From contig JAJEKV010000001.1 of assembly GCA_021234155.1 (NCBI GenBank), forward strand, positions 15,597,203 through 15,661,202: 64,000 nt of DNA, written 5' to 3'. This document shows, one piece after another, positions 1 through 10,443 of the stretch. Every line of letters begins with the position of its first letter. The first letter of the stretch is position 1. The position numbers and the translations under genes were made by a program. The notes under the pieces were generated by a model, which saw only the letters and a program-made list of their open reading frames with translations, ran no database searches and was not told where the DNA came from. The DNA comes from Isoetes taiwanensis. Lineage: Eukaryota > Streptophyta > Lycopodiopsida > Isoetales > Isoetaceae.

Positions 1-967
1 ATCATCGACGGGAAGCTGTTCGTGACATGTATGGATCTGCTTATGACATTGAGGGAGGCCACATTCGGCGCCACCCACCCCTCGTGTCATGTCTCGTCCA
101 AATTCTCCACCTCAAGCGTGCAAACATTGCTCCAAACCTCGGTCTCCTCATCACTATCGGGAGCCCTATCCGCTCCACACCACTCAACCTTACTTTCATA
201 CCCCGAACATGCCTTCATCCATCACTCTTACGGCCATACGCCTCTGCCTTCACAACCATCATCTCCTACTGGTGAGACCGGGGATATCCCCATGTCTCTT
301 TTGCTCCTCCCCAGATTTTCCCTTCCCCTACCTTTCCCACCGCTCTTCCCGTTTACAATCTTACGGACCTCAAACCCAATGATCGGGCACCTCCAAGACC
401 CCCACCTCGGCCACCCCTTGAAAGAGGGTCTTTCCGGACCATACCCCTCCAACTCCACCTCAATATCCTCACTATCATGTTCCGTCCAGCCCAAAGACTT
501 TTACCTCTACCTTTCAGACCCTTAAGACTTATCCCACCTTTGGCAACACGAAAGGCAAACCTTTAGACCAAAGTGCTCAGGCCCACATGGAAGAATTTGA
601 GGCTTTGGGCATCCCGAATGGTCATCGCAACCTCAACTGAAATTCCACATCTTTTCCACAACATTGCGTGGCTCCCCTCATCAATGGCTCATGTCCAACA
701 AAAGCCACTTTGGAAACAAGATTGGTCCGAAATGAAAACCGCTTTTCTTTTCTCACTATGGGACCCTTGGATGATGATCAACTTCATCTCAAAACAACTC
801 AATGACCTTCAACAAGAGCCCACGAGTGCCGCCGGGATTTTGCGGACCGTCTTCACATTCACATTTCGGCAAACTCAAGGAGTACCCCACACGAGCCGGA
901 TCTTGGTCCGGTTTCTCCAAGGACTTCCTCCAGCTATCGGACTCATGGTGAATACACGCTCAAGACT
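1..967 (+). pseudogene. gag N-terminal region of element D, frameshifted
   Basis: This stretch aligns with the gag start of copy C, where an ATG at 50,599 opens a protein beginning MSVRNFTPEELLSQ. In D that start lies outside the window. The text is proline- and serine-rich and changes frame several times. Recognisable pieces include a segment near 690-800 that encodes a Trp-rich gag-like patch. It joins the open frame beginning at 968. No CCHC motif lies here; the knuckles are downstream. The many short open frames on both strands are by-products of the frame changes. Some frame changes may be assembly errors rather than mutations, because copy C differs here mainly by small indels. Confidence 0.6.
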
Positions 968-3211
968 TTGGAGCAGGCTATCGATCTTGTCAATCACTCA
1001 GTCAATGTTTCCTCCCGTGGCGTGGCTCTTCAGGAGCTCCCTTTCATTCCACCCGTCATGGTTCCCCAGACTGCTGTTCAACCTCAACACGCCAATCCGC
1101 AGCGCAGTCAGATCTGGTGCCATATCTGCAAATATCAAGGCCACTTGGCGAATGAGTGCAACTCCACCAATGGCCCGCCTCATTGTAAACGCTGCAACAT
1201 GTGCAATCATGCCACGGAAGAATGCACTCGCACTCATCCTACACCTTTCCGCAACAAGATGGTTTATCAAGTGCAAACAACACCTCAGCACCAATCGCCA
1301 TATCAGCAGCCACCACTGCAGGCGCAACCCAATCAACTCTATCAGCAACAGGAGCAACAACGGGGACCCAACACACGTTCTCCTTTTGATCCTTCGAAAG
1401 CTCAGTGTTATCACTGTCAAGAATGGGGTCATACCACCACGGCGTGTCCTCAACTCCCCCAAGTTCAGGTGCAGCTTCCTGGCACCAATCAGACCACATC
1501 AGTCCGCCTCACGGCTTACCAACTCTGGATTGCTAATGGCAAACAAGGCCCGCGTCCAGTTCTTCGGAAGCCACCTCGCGCGCCTCAGCAATCACGCTAT
1601 CAACCAGCTCCTGCCAATCAACCTCAGATGGATCAACAAGCACAGGAAGAAATTTTTCAGGCTCTTAATCCTCCAGTCCAGCCATCAAATTGGGTTGGTT
1701 TGGTTTCACGCCAGACCAGGGCGTCACGTCCCTTAACCATTATTCCTAATGGCACGCAACCTGCCTTTACAGTCGACGCCATTCCTCATGCAGAAGACAA
1801 AAAGGTCCATTTTGCACCGGACTTGGAGAAACTCATGCCGAATGTCATGCCTAAAGTTCGCCAAAGCATTTTGAACCTCATGCAAGCTGCTGAAGGCCGC
1901 ACGTTGGCTAATGTCCATGCCACCACGAGAGCTCAACAACGACAAGACGCACCTTCCACGTCTCAACCTCCACGCTCTCAGACATATCCCAATATCGCTG
2001 CGGAGGTTGACCTACTCAAAGAAGTTGCTGCTTCCTTACCACGCACTCCCGCACCTGTGGATCCAGCCGATCCTTTTTCTCATGTGCCTCTGGAACTCCA
2101 AGAGGAGCTAGCCAAAATCAAAATTCCTTTAAGCTTGGCTACAATTTTGAAACTCTGTCCTGCTCTCAAGGACCAGTTACCACTCCCGACTGTTTTGGTT
2201 GGGGCTGTTGCTACCTCTACTCCCACGGTCCATGCCACGGTGGGCAATCAACAAGTCAATCATGTTCAAATTGACGGAGGTAGCGCGGTCAATCTCATCA
2301 CGGATAAACTCCGCAAACAAATGGGCATCAAACAACTCTATCGTGCCCCATATGACATCAAATTGGCCAATGGCCATATCACGAGACCTCAAGGCGTCAC
2401 GCCTCTTCTTCACATCAACATAGGTGATCTCAGATTCCCCTTGGAATTTGGTGTTTGGAAGGCTGGAGAAGATCCAGGTGATTATGAAATGTTGGTCGGC
2501 AGACCTTTTCTCCGCCAGGCCAAGAGCATTCATTACTGGGCCACGGATCAGTTAGTCATCACTGATGGTCACCTCAATGCCACCATGGACTTGGAAACAG
2601 GCAAAATCATTTCCGTCGACAATGCTGAACCCTCTCTCTCCGACACCGACTCTGAGGACGCCCAGAATATTTATCAAGTTCAGGCTCCACCTGCGAGTCT
2701 GCCTCTGTCATCCTACCCCGAGTATGCTGATCCTTGGGGAGAAATGACTCTTGATCAGGACCAGGCTGTGGCTGCTTTGCTTGACCCTTACCTGGCTCCT
2801 TGCAATCGAATCCAACGTGTTGATCACTTTTCAGACGCTGAACCTCCTGCAGCTCCTGTGGAAGTACACGCTGTCATGAAGCAACCTCTGCTTGAGGAAA
2901 CTCAGCAACCTCTCTTTTTCACCACGCAGAGCGCCACGCATCCTGTTATGCTTCAACCTCCTGCTCATATTGTCCAGGACATGGAAGTTATCCCCCATAT
3001 TCAGACTCCTGACGTAGAGATTGTGGACGTAGGCAACAATCAGCCTGTCCGGATTGCTGCCAATCTTCCGACACCCTATCGTAACAGGGCCGTCACGCTT
3101 TTCAAAAAGTTCAAACACATTTTCGCCTGGAGCTACAGAGATCTTCGGGGGATCAACAAAACCTTGGGGGAACTCACCATTCCTACCAAGTCTGATGCAC
3201 GCCCAGTCTAG
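968..3211 (+). CDS. Gypsy D gag C-terminus, protease and start of reverse transcriptase
   Basis: A 747-residue open frame; its first Met is internal, because gag continues upstream in another frame. Residues 51-64 form a CX2CX4HX4C zinc knuckle (CHICKYQGHLANEC), 73-86 a variant Cys/His cluster and 147-160 a second full knuckle (CYHCQEWGHTTTAC). A Gln/Pro-rich linker follows. The aspartic protease active site is near residue 436 as IDGGSAVN, with DGG in place of the usual DSG/DTG. A flap-like LVGRPF motif follows around residue 510. The last 60 residues are the N-terminal lead-in of the RT. The frame ends at TAG 3,209-3,211, but RT sequence continues in the same frame beyond it, and copy C has the same TAG. 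Confidence 0.85.
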   Translation: MEQAIDLVNHSVNVSSRGVALQELPFIPPVMVPQTAVQPQHANPQRSQIWCHICKYQGHLANECNSTNGPPHCKRCNMCNHATEECTRTHPTPFRNKMVYQVQTTPQHQSPYQQPPLQAQPNQLYQQQEQQRGPNTRSPFDPSKAQCYHCQEWGHTTTACPQLPQVQVQLPGTNQTTSVRLTAYQLWIANGKQGPRPVLRKPPRAPQQSRYQPAPANQPQMDQQAQEEIFQALNPPVQPSNWVGLVSRQTRASRPLTIIPNGTQPAFTVDAIPHAEDKKVHFAPDLEKLMPNVMPKVRQSILNLMQAAEGRTLANVHATTRAQQRQDAPSTSQPPRSQTYPNIAAEVDLLKEVAASLPRTPAPVDPADPFSHVPLELQEELAKIKIPLSLATILKLCPALKDQLPLPTVLVGAVATSTPTVHATVGNQQVNHVQIDGGSAVNLITDKLRKQMGIKQLYRAPYDIKLANGHITRPQGVTPLLHINIGDLRFPLEFGVWKAGEDPGDYEMLVGRPFLRQAKSIHYWATDQLVITDGHLNATMDLETGKIISVDNAEPSLSDTDSEDAQNIYQVQAPPASLPLSSYPEYADPWGEMTLDQDQAVAALLDPYLAPCNRIQRVDHFSDAEPPAAPVEVHAVMKQPLLEETQQPLFFTTQSATHPVMLQPPAHIVQDMEVIPHIQTPDVEIVDVGNNQPVRIAANLPTPYRNRAVTLFKKFKHIFAWSYRDLRGINKTLGELTIPTKSDARPV

Positions 3212-3707
3212 CAACGACAGTACCGGCTCAACCCCAATTACCGTGATCGCGTCAAGGCAGAAATTGACAAACTCCTTGCTGCAGGTTTGATCTATGAGGT
3301 CAAACATTCTGAGTGGGTGAGCCCCATCGTCATTGCACTCAAACACAATGGTAAGATCCGCGTTTGTGTGGACTACCGAAAACTCAATCAGGCCACGGAG
3401 CGTGATCATTTTCCCCTTCCCTTCACGCACTGTGTTCTCGAAGAGGTTCTTTGGACATGAGATGTACTCCTTCATGGATGGTTTTTCTGGCTACAATCAG
3501 ATCTCAATCAAAGAATCTGATCAACTCAAGACTACCTTCACCACCCCGTGGGGCACTTTTGCCTACAAGGTGGTTCCTTTTGGATTATCAAACTCTCCAT
3601 CCACGTTTCAACGTATCATGCTCTCAGTTTTTCATGATTTTATGAAGGAAAATCCCTTCTTGCAAATTTTTCAAGATGACTTCTCGCCTCTGACGTTCCA
3701 TGGCTGA
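3212..3707 (+). pseudogene. Gypsy D reverse transcriptase core
   Basis: RT palm and fingers are recognisable: a segment ending GKIRVCVDYRKLNQ, then MDGFSGYNQI, VPFGLSNSPSTFQR and the catalytic box LQIFQDDFS. The catalytic aspartates are present, but the usual YxDD reads FQDD, in this copy and in copy C. A frameshift lies near 3,450, between the HFPLPFT segment and GHEMYSFMDG; another break follows near 3,707, before the connection domain. In a working element this enzyme copies the element RNA into DNA inside the virus-like particle. The breaks would prevent translation unless they are sequence errors. Confidence 0.85.
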
Positions 3708-3727
3708 CCATTTGGATAAATTGGAAC

Positions 3728-4512
3728 TTGTCTTTCAGAAATGTGATGAGTCCCCCTAAACAAGCTGCCATTAGTCTCAATCCCGAAATGCACCTTTTGC
3801 GTCGCCACTGTTTTTGGACAAATGTGTTGGGACATGACAATGTGGTCAATAAAGCGGTATCACCACGGATCCTCGCCAAAATCAGGATCAAAATTTGTGT
3901 GCTCAAGGCTCAAGCACCGGCCAATATAAAGGAAACACGCTCTTTCTTGGGTAAAGTCAATTATTACTCCACCTTCATTCCCCGGACTCATGACCATTGC
4001 GCATCCCATTCATAAACTCACGGGTGATGAATCCACACTGGCTTGGCATTCCCGGCGGATCTTTGCTTTCAACAGTTGAAGCTCTTGCTTACTCAGGCCC
4101 CGGTTCTTGTTCCTCCTCAATGGGACAAGCCCTTTCATGTCCATGTCGATGTCTCGGCCTTTGCTATTGGAGCTGTTCTTTCTCAAGAATATGATGCGCA
4201 CACTGACAAACCAAACCGCTTCGCCCGGTAGGAAAACTCAATTCTGCTGAACGCAACTACTCTGCCACAGAGCGAGAAGCCTTGGGTTTAATTTTCTGCG
4301 TCCAACGCTTCCGTCACTATCTTTTGGGCAGTCAAATCAAATTCTTTGTTGACCACCAGGCACTTCTTTACTTGATCAACAAATCCACGCCCACGGGCCG
4401 CATTGCTCGTTGGGTCCTCCTTCTGCAAGAATTTGCACCTTTTGAAATTGTTCACAAGGCCGGCAAATCTCATGTTGTCCCGGATTATCTTTCACGCATC
4501 CACCGCGGATGA
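3728..4512 (+). pseudogene. Gypsy D RT thumb/connection and RNase H
   Basis: The block begins with a disordered stretch (3,728-3,930), then KVNYYSTFIP, typical of the end of gypsy RT. RNase H follows with FHVHVDVSAFAIGAVLSQEY at 4,133-4,192, containing the first catalytic Asp. After a frame break near 4,231 come NYSATEREALGLIF, the FFVDHQALLYL segment with another catalytic Asp, and PDYLSRIH, which marks the usual domain end. Two frames are used (4,043-4,231 and 4,282-4,512). The equivalent part of copy C (55,000-55,510) is broken at different points. Confidence 0.8.
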
Positions 4513-5902
4513 TCCCTCCACCGGGTCTCGGGCGCCTTTCACGGACGCTCAACTCTTTCTGGTCACGGCAACACCTCATTGGTTTCATGACTTTCAGCAG
4601 TATCTCCTCACAGGCGCTCTTCCACCAGAGGACGCCACGCTCTCTCCAGCCAAGCGACAATCCCGTCGCCATCAATTTCTCCGCGAGGTCCGTGACTACA
4701 CCATGGTTGCAGGCCATCTTTACAAAAAGGGTAAGGATACAATCCTTCGACGCTGTGTTCTCCCTCATGAGGTCCCAGATATTGTTCGAGAAGCCCATGA
4801 AGGGCTCGGTGGTGGTCATTTTCATGGAGACACCACGGCACGCAAAATCCTTCTTGCTGGTTATTTTTGGCCCACGCTCTTCAAAGACGCTCACGCCCAC
4901 GCCCGCACGTGTGATGCTTGCCAGCGTGTGGGACGGCCCACGGCCCGTGACGCTCTTCCTTTGACGCCGGTTGCCACGCCACTTCCCTTCAGCAAATGGG
5001 GAATGGATTTTGTGGGACCCATCGATCCTCCTGCGCGGCACACCCGTGCCCGCTACATTCTGGTTCTCACTGACTACGCTACCAAATGGGCGGAAGCTTG
5101 CGCACTTCCAGACAACACTGCGGCCAGCACAGCCAAAGTCATCTATCAACAAATCATCACGCGATTCGGCTGCCCCACGGAGCTGGTCAGTGATCGTGGT
5201 GTCCATTTTATCAATCACACCATCAAGGAGCTGACGGATTATCTCCTGATACATCATCACAAGAGCACACCTTACTATCCTCGAGGGAATGGTTTGGCTG
5301 AAAGCACCAACAAAACTCTGGTCACAATTCTCAAGAAAATTTGTGACGCTTCTCGCACTGACTGGCAAAACAAGCTTCCCTCTTGCTTCGTGGGCTTACA
5401 ATACTTGTTTCAAAATAGCTACAAGTCACACCCCTTTCAAATTGGTTTATGGTCAAGAAGCTCTCATGCCGTTTGAATACATACTTCCAACACTCCGTTT
5501 TCAACTGGCTAACGCCCATAATCCGCCTGCTGCACTCAAAGAAAGGGTTTATCAATTGGAACAGTTGGATGAACTTAGAAGAGATGCTTATATTCGTGTT
5601 CTTCATGGACAACAGTTGCAAAAATCCTTACATGACAAACGGTGAAGACAAAAACATTCAACGAAGGAGATTTGGTTCTTCTTTATGATTCTCGGTACAA
5701 AACTTTTCCGGGTGAACTTAAGTTTCGTTGGCTTGGCCCTTATCAAATTGTTCAAGTGGTTCGACCCAGCGTTTTTCAACTGGCTGAGTTAGATGGCACT
5801 CCATTACCTACATCGGTTAATGGCTTTAAGCCTCAAAACATTTCATACAAATGCGAAAGTGCACATCCACAAGCGGATGTTTGTTCGGACACGCACACCT
5901 GA
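4513..5902 (+). pseudogene. Gypsy D integrase with GPY/F C-terminus
   Basis: Integrase inserts the cDNA into the host chromosome. The frame covering 4,403-5,476 holds the zinc-binding region, with His residues around GGGHFHGD and the CDAC pair, and then the catalytic core: Asp in KWGMDFVGP, Asp in LVSDRGVHF and Glu in GNGLAESTN, a complete DDE triad. A frameshift near 5,385 moves the protein to the frame containing YNTCFKIATSHTPFKLVYG (5,399-5,645). A second shift near 5,640 leads to 5,642-5,902, which carries the GPY/F motif in KFRWLGPYQIVQV. No chromodomain is seen after it. Copy C encodes the same protein with fewer breaks in the core. Confidence 0.88.
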
Positions 5903-6199
5903 CAGATAGTGACTAAACCAAATGCGGCATATTTATATTATAGGTGGAATTTTTTACAAAATGTGGGCGCAGCCCGGCTATTTCCGCTATAGGCCTTTGC
6001 CCTATATACAAAAAGCGGGCGAGCCCTATCTACTAAGTCCTAAGAAGAAAAACCCTCTACTCGGGTTTGGGAGCGGTGATCTGCGAGATGTGGTAGAGGT
6101 TACTTTCGGGGATCCCAAATAAGGTCGCGAGAACCACCTCCATCCCGTTGGTCTTGGGCTCTGATGTTCAGCCATCCCGGCACACCAGCCGCCCCATTC

Positions 6200-6538
6200 T
6201 CACGCCACGATTGTGGCAGCGCGCCCGAGGTCCGGACAATTCATCTTGCGGGTAATCCACTCGGCGGTTAATTGGGCATAGTGCGGTCCTCGTTCAAACC
6301 CGGCGGCAGCCATCTTTGGCGCCATCGGATGCCTTCGTTTACTCCCGGTTCGTCTTATATAGCCAACTGAGGAACTCCTTGTCGACATGGACCAATCACA
6401 TAAATCGCCAACGTGTTTGCAATGCAAGGCTGTTTCTAAAATGAGAATCTTTTCTCCCGCCGCATATCTAGCCATGGTACCTTCTGACACATTCCTTTTA
6501 ATGATATCCCACTTCGAGTTGCCAGCATTGAATGCCAT
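6200..6538 (-). CDS. Antisense ORF between integrase and ORF3 of gypsy D
   Basis: A 112-residue frame on the strand opposite to gag-pol, starting MAFNAGNSKWDIIK. It is not recognised as a known domain. The same ATG and first 45 residues occur in copy C (start 57,528), after which both copies change frame. In the first 45 codons the two copies differ at about five sites, three of them synonymous in this frame. That is weak support for selection on the antisense protein. Tat-lineage plant gypsy elements are known to carry extra ORFs, some antisense, at this location. It could instead be a chance frame in the leader of ORF3. Confidence 0.4.
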   Translation of the reverse strand: MAFNAGNSKWDIIKRNVSEGTMARYAAGEKILILETALHCKHVGDLCDWSMSTRSSSVGYIRRTGSKRRHPMAPKMAAAGFERGPHYAQLTAEWITRKMNCPDLGRAATIVA

Positions 6539-6855
6539 TTCTTCTTTTCACGCCCGTCGGACATTAATGTGTGTCCTTTGCCCACCTGTCACATCCCATC
6601 ATTCTCTCATGCCTCATCTCCACCGTTCATTCCTTCTCCATTTGTTGTTTGGGGACTTAGCCACATTTTTGCCTCTCAAATCGCCTCCTTGGCATCTTTC
6701 GACACCTGGCACCATCAACGGTTGCAGCTTCGCCCTTATCATGCCCCTTCGCCCACCTTTGCGCGCCCTAAACCTTTTAGTCTCTCTGCAAAGTCTTTTG
6801 TTCTCTGCTCTCCGCCTTCTTCAAACAGTTCCTTCTATTCCGACGCTTTTTCGCC

Positions 6856-9854
6856 ATGGCTGCCCCCAAACTTTCTACACTTCAAGCTTCTGCTCCAAGG
6901 GATGCGACTCTTTTCGGGTCTGTGTCTTTCTCGACGCCCACCTTTCGAGAGGCCCTTGTTGGTCCGAGTCGGGAAGTGGCGGAACGCCACAAGCTTTACG
7001 AATTTTCACAAATGGAGCTCCCGGCCCCAAATCCAAATAAGAATTGCGGCGGTTCATCGCGACACATCGTCAACGGCCCGGAAGGATTTGCTCACGGTGG
7101 TCGATGGCACCACCATTTTACTTACTCGAAGATTTGATTTCTGAGGTATTCCACATCCCTTTGCAAAACCTTCGTCTCTTGGGCTGCTTTTACGGGACAT
7201 GGGCGTCACTTTCGGTTGGCTATTGCTTATCAAGCCAACCAAAGATCGCCTCACAAATATTGCCAAACCTCATGAGACTTTTGTGAAGTTTCTGTGGCGA
7301 AAATTGCTTGGGCATTCCATTAAGAACACCCACATCAATAAGCCGTTTTATAATATGGTCATCACTGCCATTCACTCCACTCTGCATGTCGATTGGCCTC
7401 AGCTTTTATTCTACCGTCTTCTTCAAAGAAGTAGGCCGCGTGGGGCTACCCCTCCTCTGTCTCTGAAATTTCCGTTGGGTGGCCATCTTGGGCCCTCATT
7501 CGTCATTATCTTCCGGTTCTTGAGAGCCCTTCCACTTCCCATACCTCCACTCGGCTCTCTGCATTCCCGGCGTCCAACTCAACAAAGTTGTACCTTCCGC
7601 CAAACCTCCCTCGTCTGTTCAACATCGGACCACGCGTATCCTTTGTCTCCTCTTCTTCCTCTGCGAGGCCACGCCTTCCAATTCCGTCATGCCTCTCAAC
7701 AATCTCGGACAAAGGCAACAGGGGGCCCTGCGCCTCCCCATCCTCGGCGACTCTGTACAAATTCCAGGCAAGATGTTCAAGCCCGGCTGCCATGCAGCTC
7801 CATGCATCGGGAGGCTCTCATGACTGGTGTTCGAGATCCCACGGAGGCTTCGATGCTGTTCAAAGAGACCTTCAAGCTGCCACTGCCCATGTTCAAACCA
7901 CGAAGCCCAACTTCAAGAAAAAAGCCGCGGCTCTATTACAGGCCCGTATAGATCTCACCAGTGCTCAGGATCAGACCCGCCTACTTACAGATCAGCAGGC
8001 GCAGCTCCAAACTGAAATTCAGGACTTATTGGAACAGAACAAGTCCAAAGATACCCTTCTGAGTGACAAGGAGAAACACATTGCTAAGCTAGACACCTTG
8101 TACTCAGAGCTTTGTGACAATTACAGCACTCAAGTTCAAAATCTCACTGAGCGTGAAGCTCGACTCACCTCCCTTGAAGCTCAGCTTTCCACGCTCACCA
8201 ATCAGTTAACGTCCCTCCGGACTTCGGCTTTTGAGGCTCGAAACAAAAGGTCATCGATGGCCGAGATTGCCACGCCCTCCATACCCCCGGCAATCCTCTT
8301 CACATGCCACGCTTCTAGGAAAACGGGTCCGTGATCAGTCCGTCTTTTGTTAGAAAAAAGCATCGGATCCGTGACCTTGAACATCAACTCCAGCAAGCAG
8401 TTCAATCTGGCGAGGAGGCCCAAACCAAACGGGGAGGGATATCTTGACATTGCCACCAACATCCCGTGGACTTCTCTACTCCTTCCGGCTATCTTGACTA
8501 TGTGGTGGCCCGGCGGCACCTCTTTCTTTTGAAATGGTAATGCGGCCAATGGCAATGTTCATCAACGACCACTCAAAAGTATGGACTTCCTTGAATCGGC
8601 GGGGATCTTTCTATAGAAGACAAGGGTTTATTTTGTGCACTCTTAGTCTTTGATCAGCTCACGGTTGAAGATCCCGAATTAGTCATCTTCCGAGTTGTTC
8701 AACCCATGGCTTATGTTTTCATGACTTCTACGGGGATCTCGGGGATAAATTCGGGATGAGGCCCATCGTGTTTTTTCAAGGCAACTCAAATCTTTGCTTG
8801 GTTATTATCACCAACCAACAAATATTTCCAGGATCCTGCTCAGTCTCAGACTTTTGAACAAGAGTACATGCCTGAATTGGCTCAGCACTTACCTCTGTGG
8901 CAGGTTGAAACGTTGGAACAGGTAAACAAAAATCAAAGCACCACGATGATCTTGAGTTTGCTCGGTTTATATGCAGCACTTGGGAGGCTACAATCAACTC
9001 CGTGGCCTTCTGGAAAGCAAGACCATTCCCACGGGTTGGGTCAATCCTCCTGTCTATCAATTACTCTCTACTTGAAATGGGACCATTGGTGTCGTGCTCT
9101 TGATCAAAATCTTGTTCAAGCATTCAGGGACATGGCTCTGCAACCCACGCTCACGGGCATGATTCCCTCTCCATATGCTTCCTTAGGAGCCCCTCCCCGC
9201 CCACGGTTCCTTTCTTCTGATTGGCGTCTTCCCTTTTGGGCCTTGGTCATGGATAGCCCGCGCCGGGTCGACTCATACTTAGATCTCCACGGATCTCGGT
9301 GGGATCCCGAGATTTGTCGAGGCAGCTCAATTGGGAGGATAATGCCACTTTGGACACTCTTGAAAATTGGATTTACATCGGTAATGGCGTGGTTGGCAAA
9401 AGCCTGGCGATGCTCTTAATGGTCTTGACACCTTCTTGCGAGAATGCGCCACCTCACCGAGATCCTTCATTCTGCCGTCAGCGCGTTTTTACGTCTTTGC
9501 TCTCAAATGCATCTGGTCGAGCTCTTTAAATAGGCGGCGTCAATCTTTCCTTTGCAATCCGAATGCGGTACGGTGCCTTGGTCTTCAAACTTGCCTTCTC
9601 ATGGAGTGCCGGTTTGTTCCTTGACTGCCCATCTTTGCCTGGAAGACATGGTGCGCTCTCACTTCCTCATTGAGGCCCATCACGCCCTAGGGCTCAACAC
9701 CCCGACGCTCTTCAAACACGCCCGGGACCTCATTGCTCATTACCATAATGGCGCCCGACCTCATTCCGTGAGGATCACTTTCCATTCTTTGGTTTCCCCC
9801 GGGCTTACACTTCCTCCTTTTCTTGGTGAGTGTCATTTGGTGGGGGAGTGTTAG
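6856..9854 (+). pseudogene. ORF3 of gypsy D, large unrecognised protein with coiled coil
   Basis: A sense-strand reading region of about 1,000 codons between integrase and the 3' LTR. It starts at the ATG of MAAPKLSTLQ (6,856) and is broken by frameshifts. Conserved blocks shared with copy C include GRWHHHF, a segment reading KPHETFVKFLWRK, HINKPFYN, a Pro/Ser-rich stretch (7,440-7,800), a long predicted coiled coil (about 7,930-8,250, rich in Gln, Leu, Lys and Glu), a YVVARRHLFLLKW-like block (about 8,480-8,535) and a C-terminal LEDMVRSHFLIE block. The stop TAG is made by the first bases of the 3' LTR. The position is that of env-like or extra ORFs in plant gypsy elements, but I see no convincing signal peptide or membrane span and assign no function. 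Confidence 0.6.
9839..9848 (+). promoter_or_regulatory. Polypurine tract of element D
   Basis: GGTGGGGGAG lies immediately before the 3' LTR, the expected position of the primer for plus-strand DNA synthesis. Copy C has GGTGGGGG at the same place. Confidence 0.7.
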
Positions 9855-10443
9855 TCCCGTGCCTTACAGTTCAGGACTATTCATGCATCTGACGGACCAG
9901 GTCAAGCTCAAGGATCCACAGACGGGCATGGGTCAGCCATCAAAGGCTCGTGAAGACCAAGCGGCCGAACCCACCTTGGTCAAAGCTGCGTCCGGAGTCA
10001 ACAAGAGGCGCCCGGACAAGTGATGACCCGTCACCGCCCGTGTCAGCGTCAGCGTGATTCTAGGCATTTCAAGAGGCACCGCCAACATTACTGCAAATCA
10101 GGCCTCCTTCCAGGAGTCGGCACCGAGATCAGTCCGAGTGTCTATATTGGGCCAGAGGCCATTGTACTATATATATGAGTAGAGCTAGCATATGAGGGCT
10201 AGATGAGTTTTGAGTCTTGTCTCTTTTCAGTCTTCTCTCAATTGCGAGAGCTCATGTATGTTCATCAGTGATATCAAGGAAGCATATCATTTTCCTCTCA
10301 TTGTTCTTTTCTGTTCCGTTTTCTTCTTCTTGTTCTTTTCTTGCAAATCCCGCGTGACATAGTCCCCCCGGATTCTCCTGTTAGATCCAAGGGTCCTCAC
10401 AGAGGGCTGTCTTGCAGGAGTTCCCGAACCCAGACCCCAAACA
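9849..10443 (+). repeat. 3' LTR of gypsy D (595 bp)
   Basis: It starts TGTTAGTCC and ends CCCCAAACA, giving the TG...CA ends of an LTR. It matches both LTRs of element C (49,956-50,551 and 60,838-61,437) over its full length. A TATA-like box (ACTATATATATGAG region, about 10,166-10,180) is conserved in all three copies and is the likely RNA polymerase II promoter of the family. Differences between the three copies often fall at CAG/CTG-containing sites, for example CCAGG here against CCGTG in C. Confidence 0.93.

Larger units (their letters stand above)
1..10443 (+). mobile_element. Ty3/gypsy LTR retrotransposon D (5' LTR outside window)
   Basis: This is the internal region and 3' LTR of a gypsy element. 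Domain order is gag with CCHC knuckles, aspartic protease, reverse transcriptase, RNase H and integrase, which is the Ty3/gypsy order. Base 1 matches position 50,658 of the full-length copy C, so about 700 bp (5' LTR and leader) lie left of the window. The integrase ends in a GPY/F-type module with no visible chromodomain. About 3.9 kb follows before the LTR, which suggests a Tat-like non-chromodomain lineage with extra ORFs; this lineage call is inference. The five bases after the 3' LTR, GTCCG at 10,444-10,448, should be the target duplication but the left copy is not visible. Several frameshifts and one in-frame TAG interrupt the reading frame. Confidence 0.93.

Noticed and set aside
573-1736. 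387-residue plus-strand frame in gypsy D gag
   Set aside because: Its second half overlaps the CCHC-containing frame 968-3,211 out of register; only the first part may reflect real gag before a frameshift.
4376-5368. 330-residue minus-strand frame across gypsy D integrase
   Set aside because: It lies antisense to a clearly recognised integrase and has no domain of its own.
6856-9854. ORF3 as a retroviral-type envelope gene
   Set aside because: Position is suggestive, but no convincing signal peptide, furin-like site or membrane span was found.
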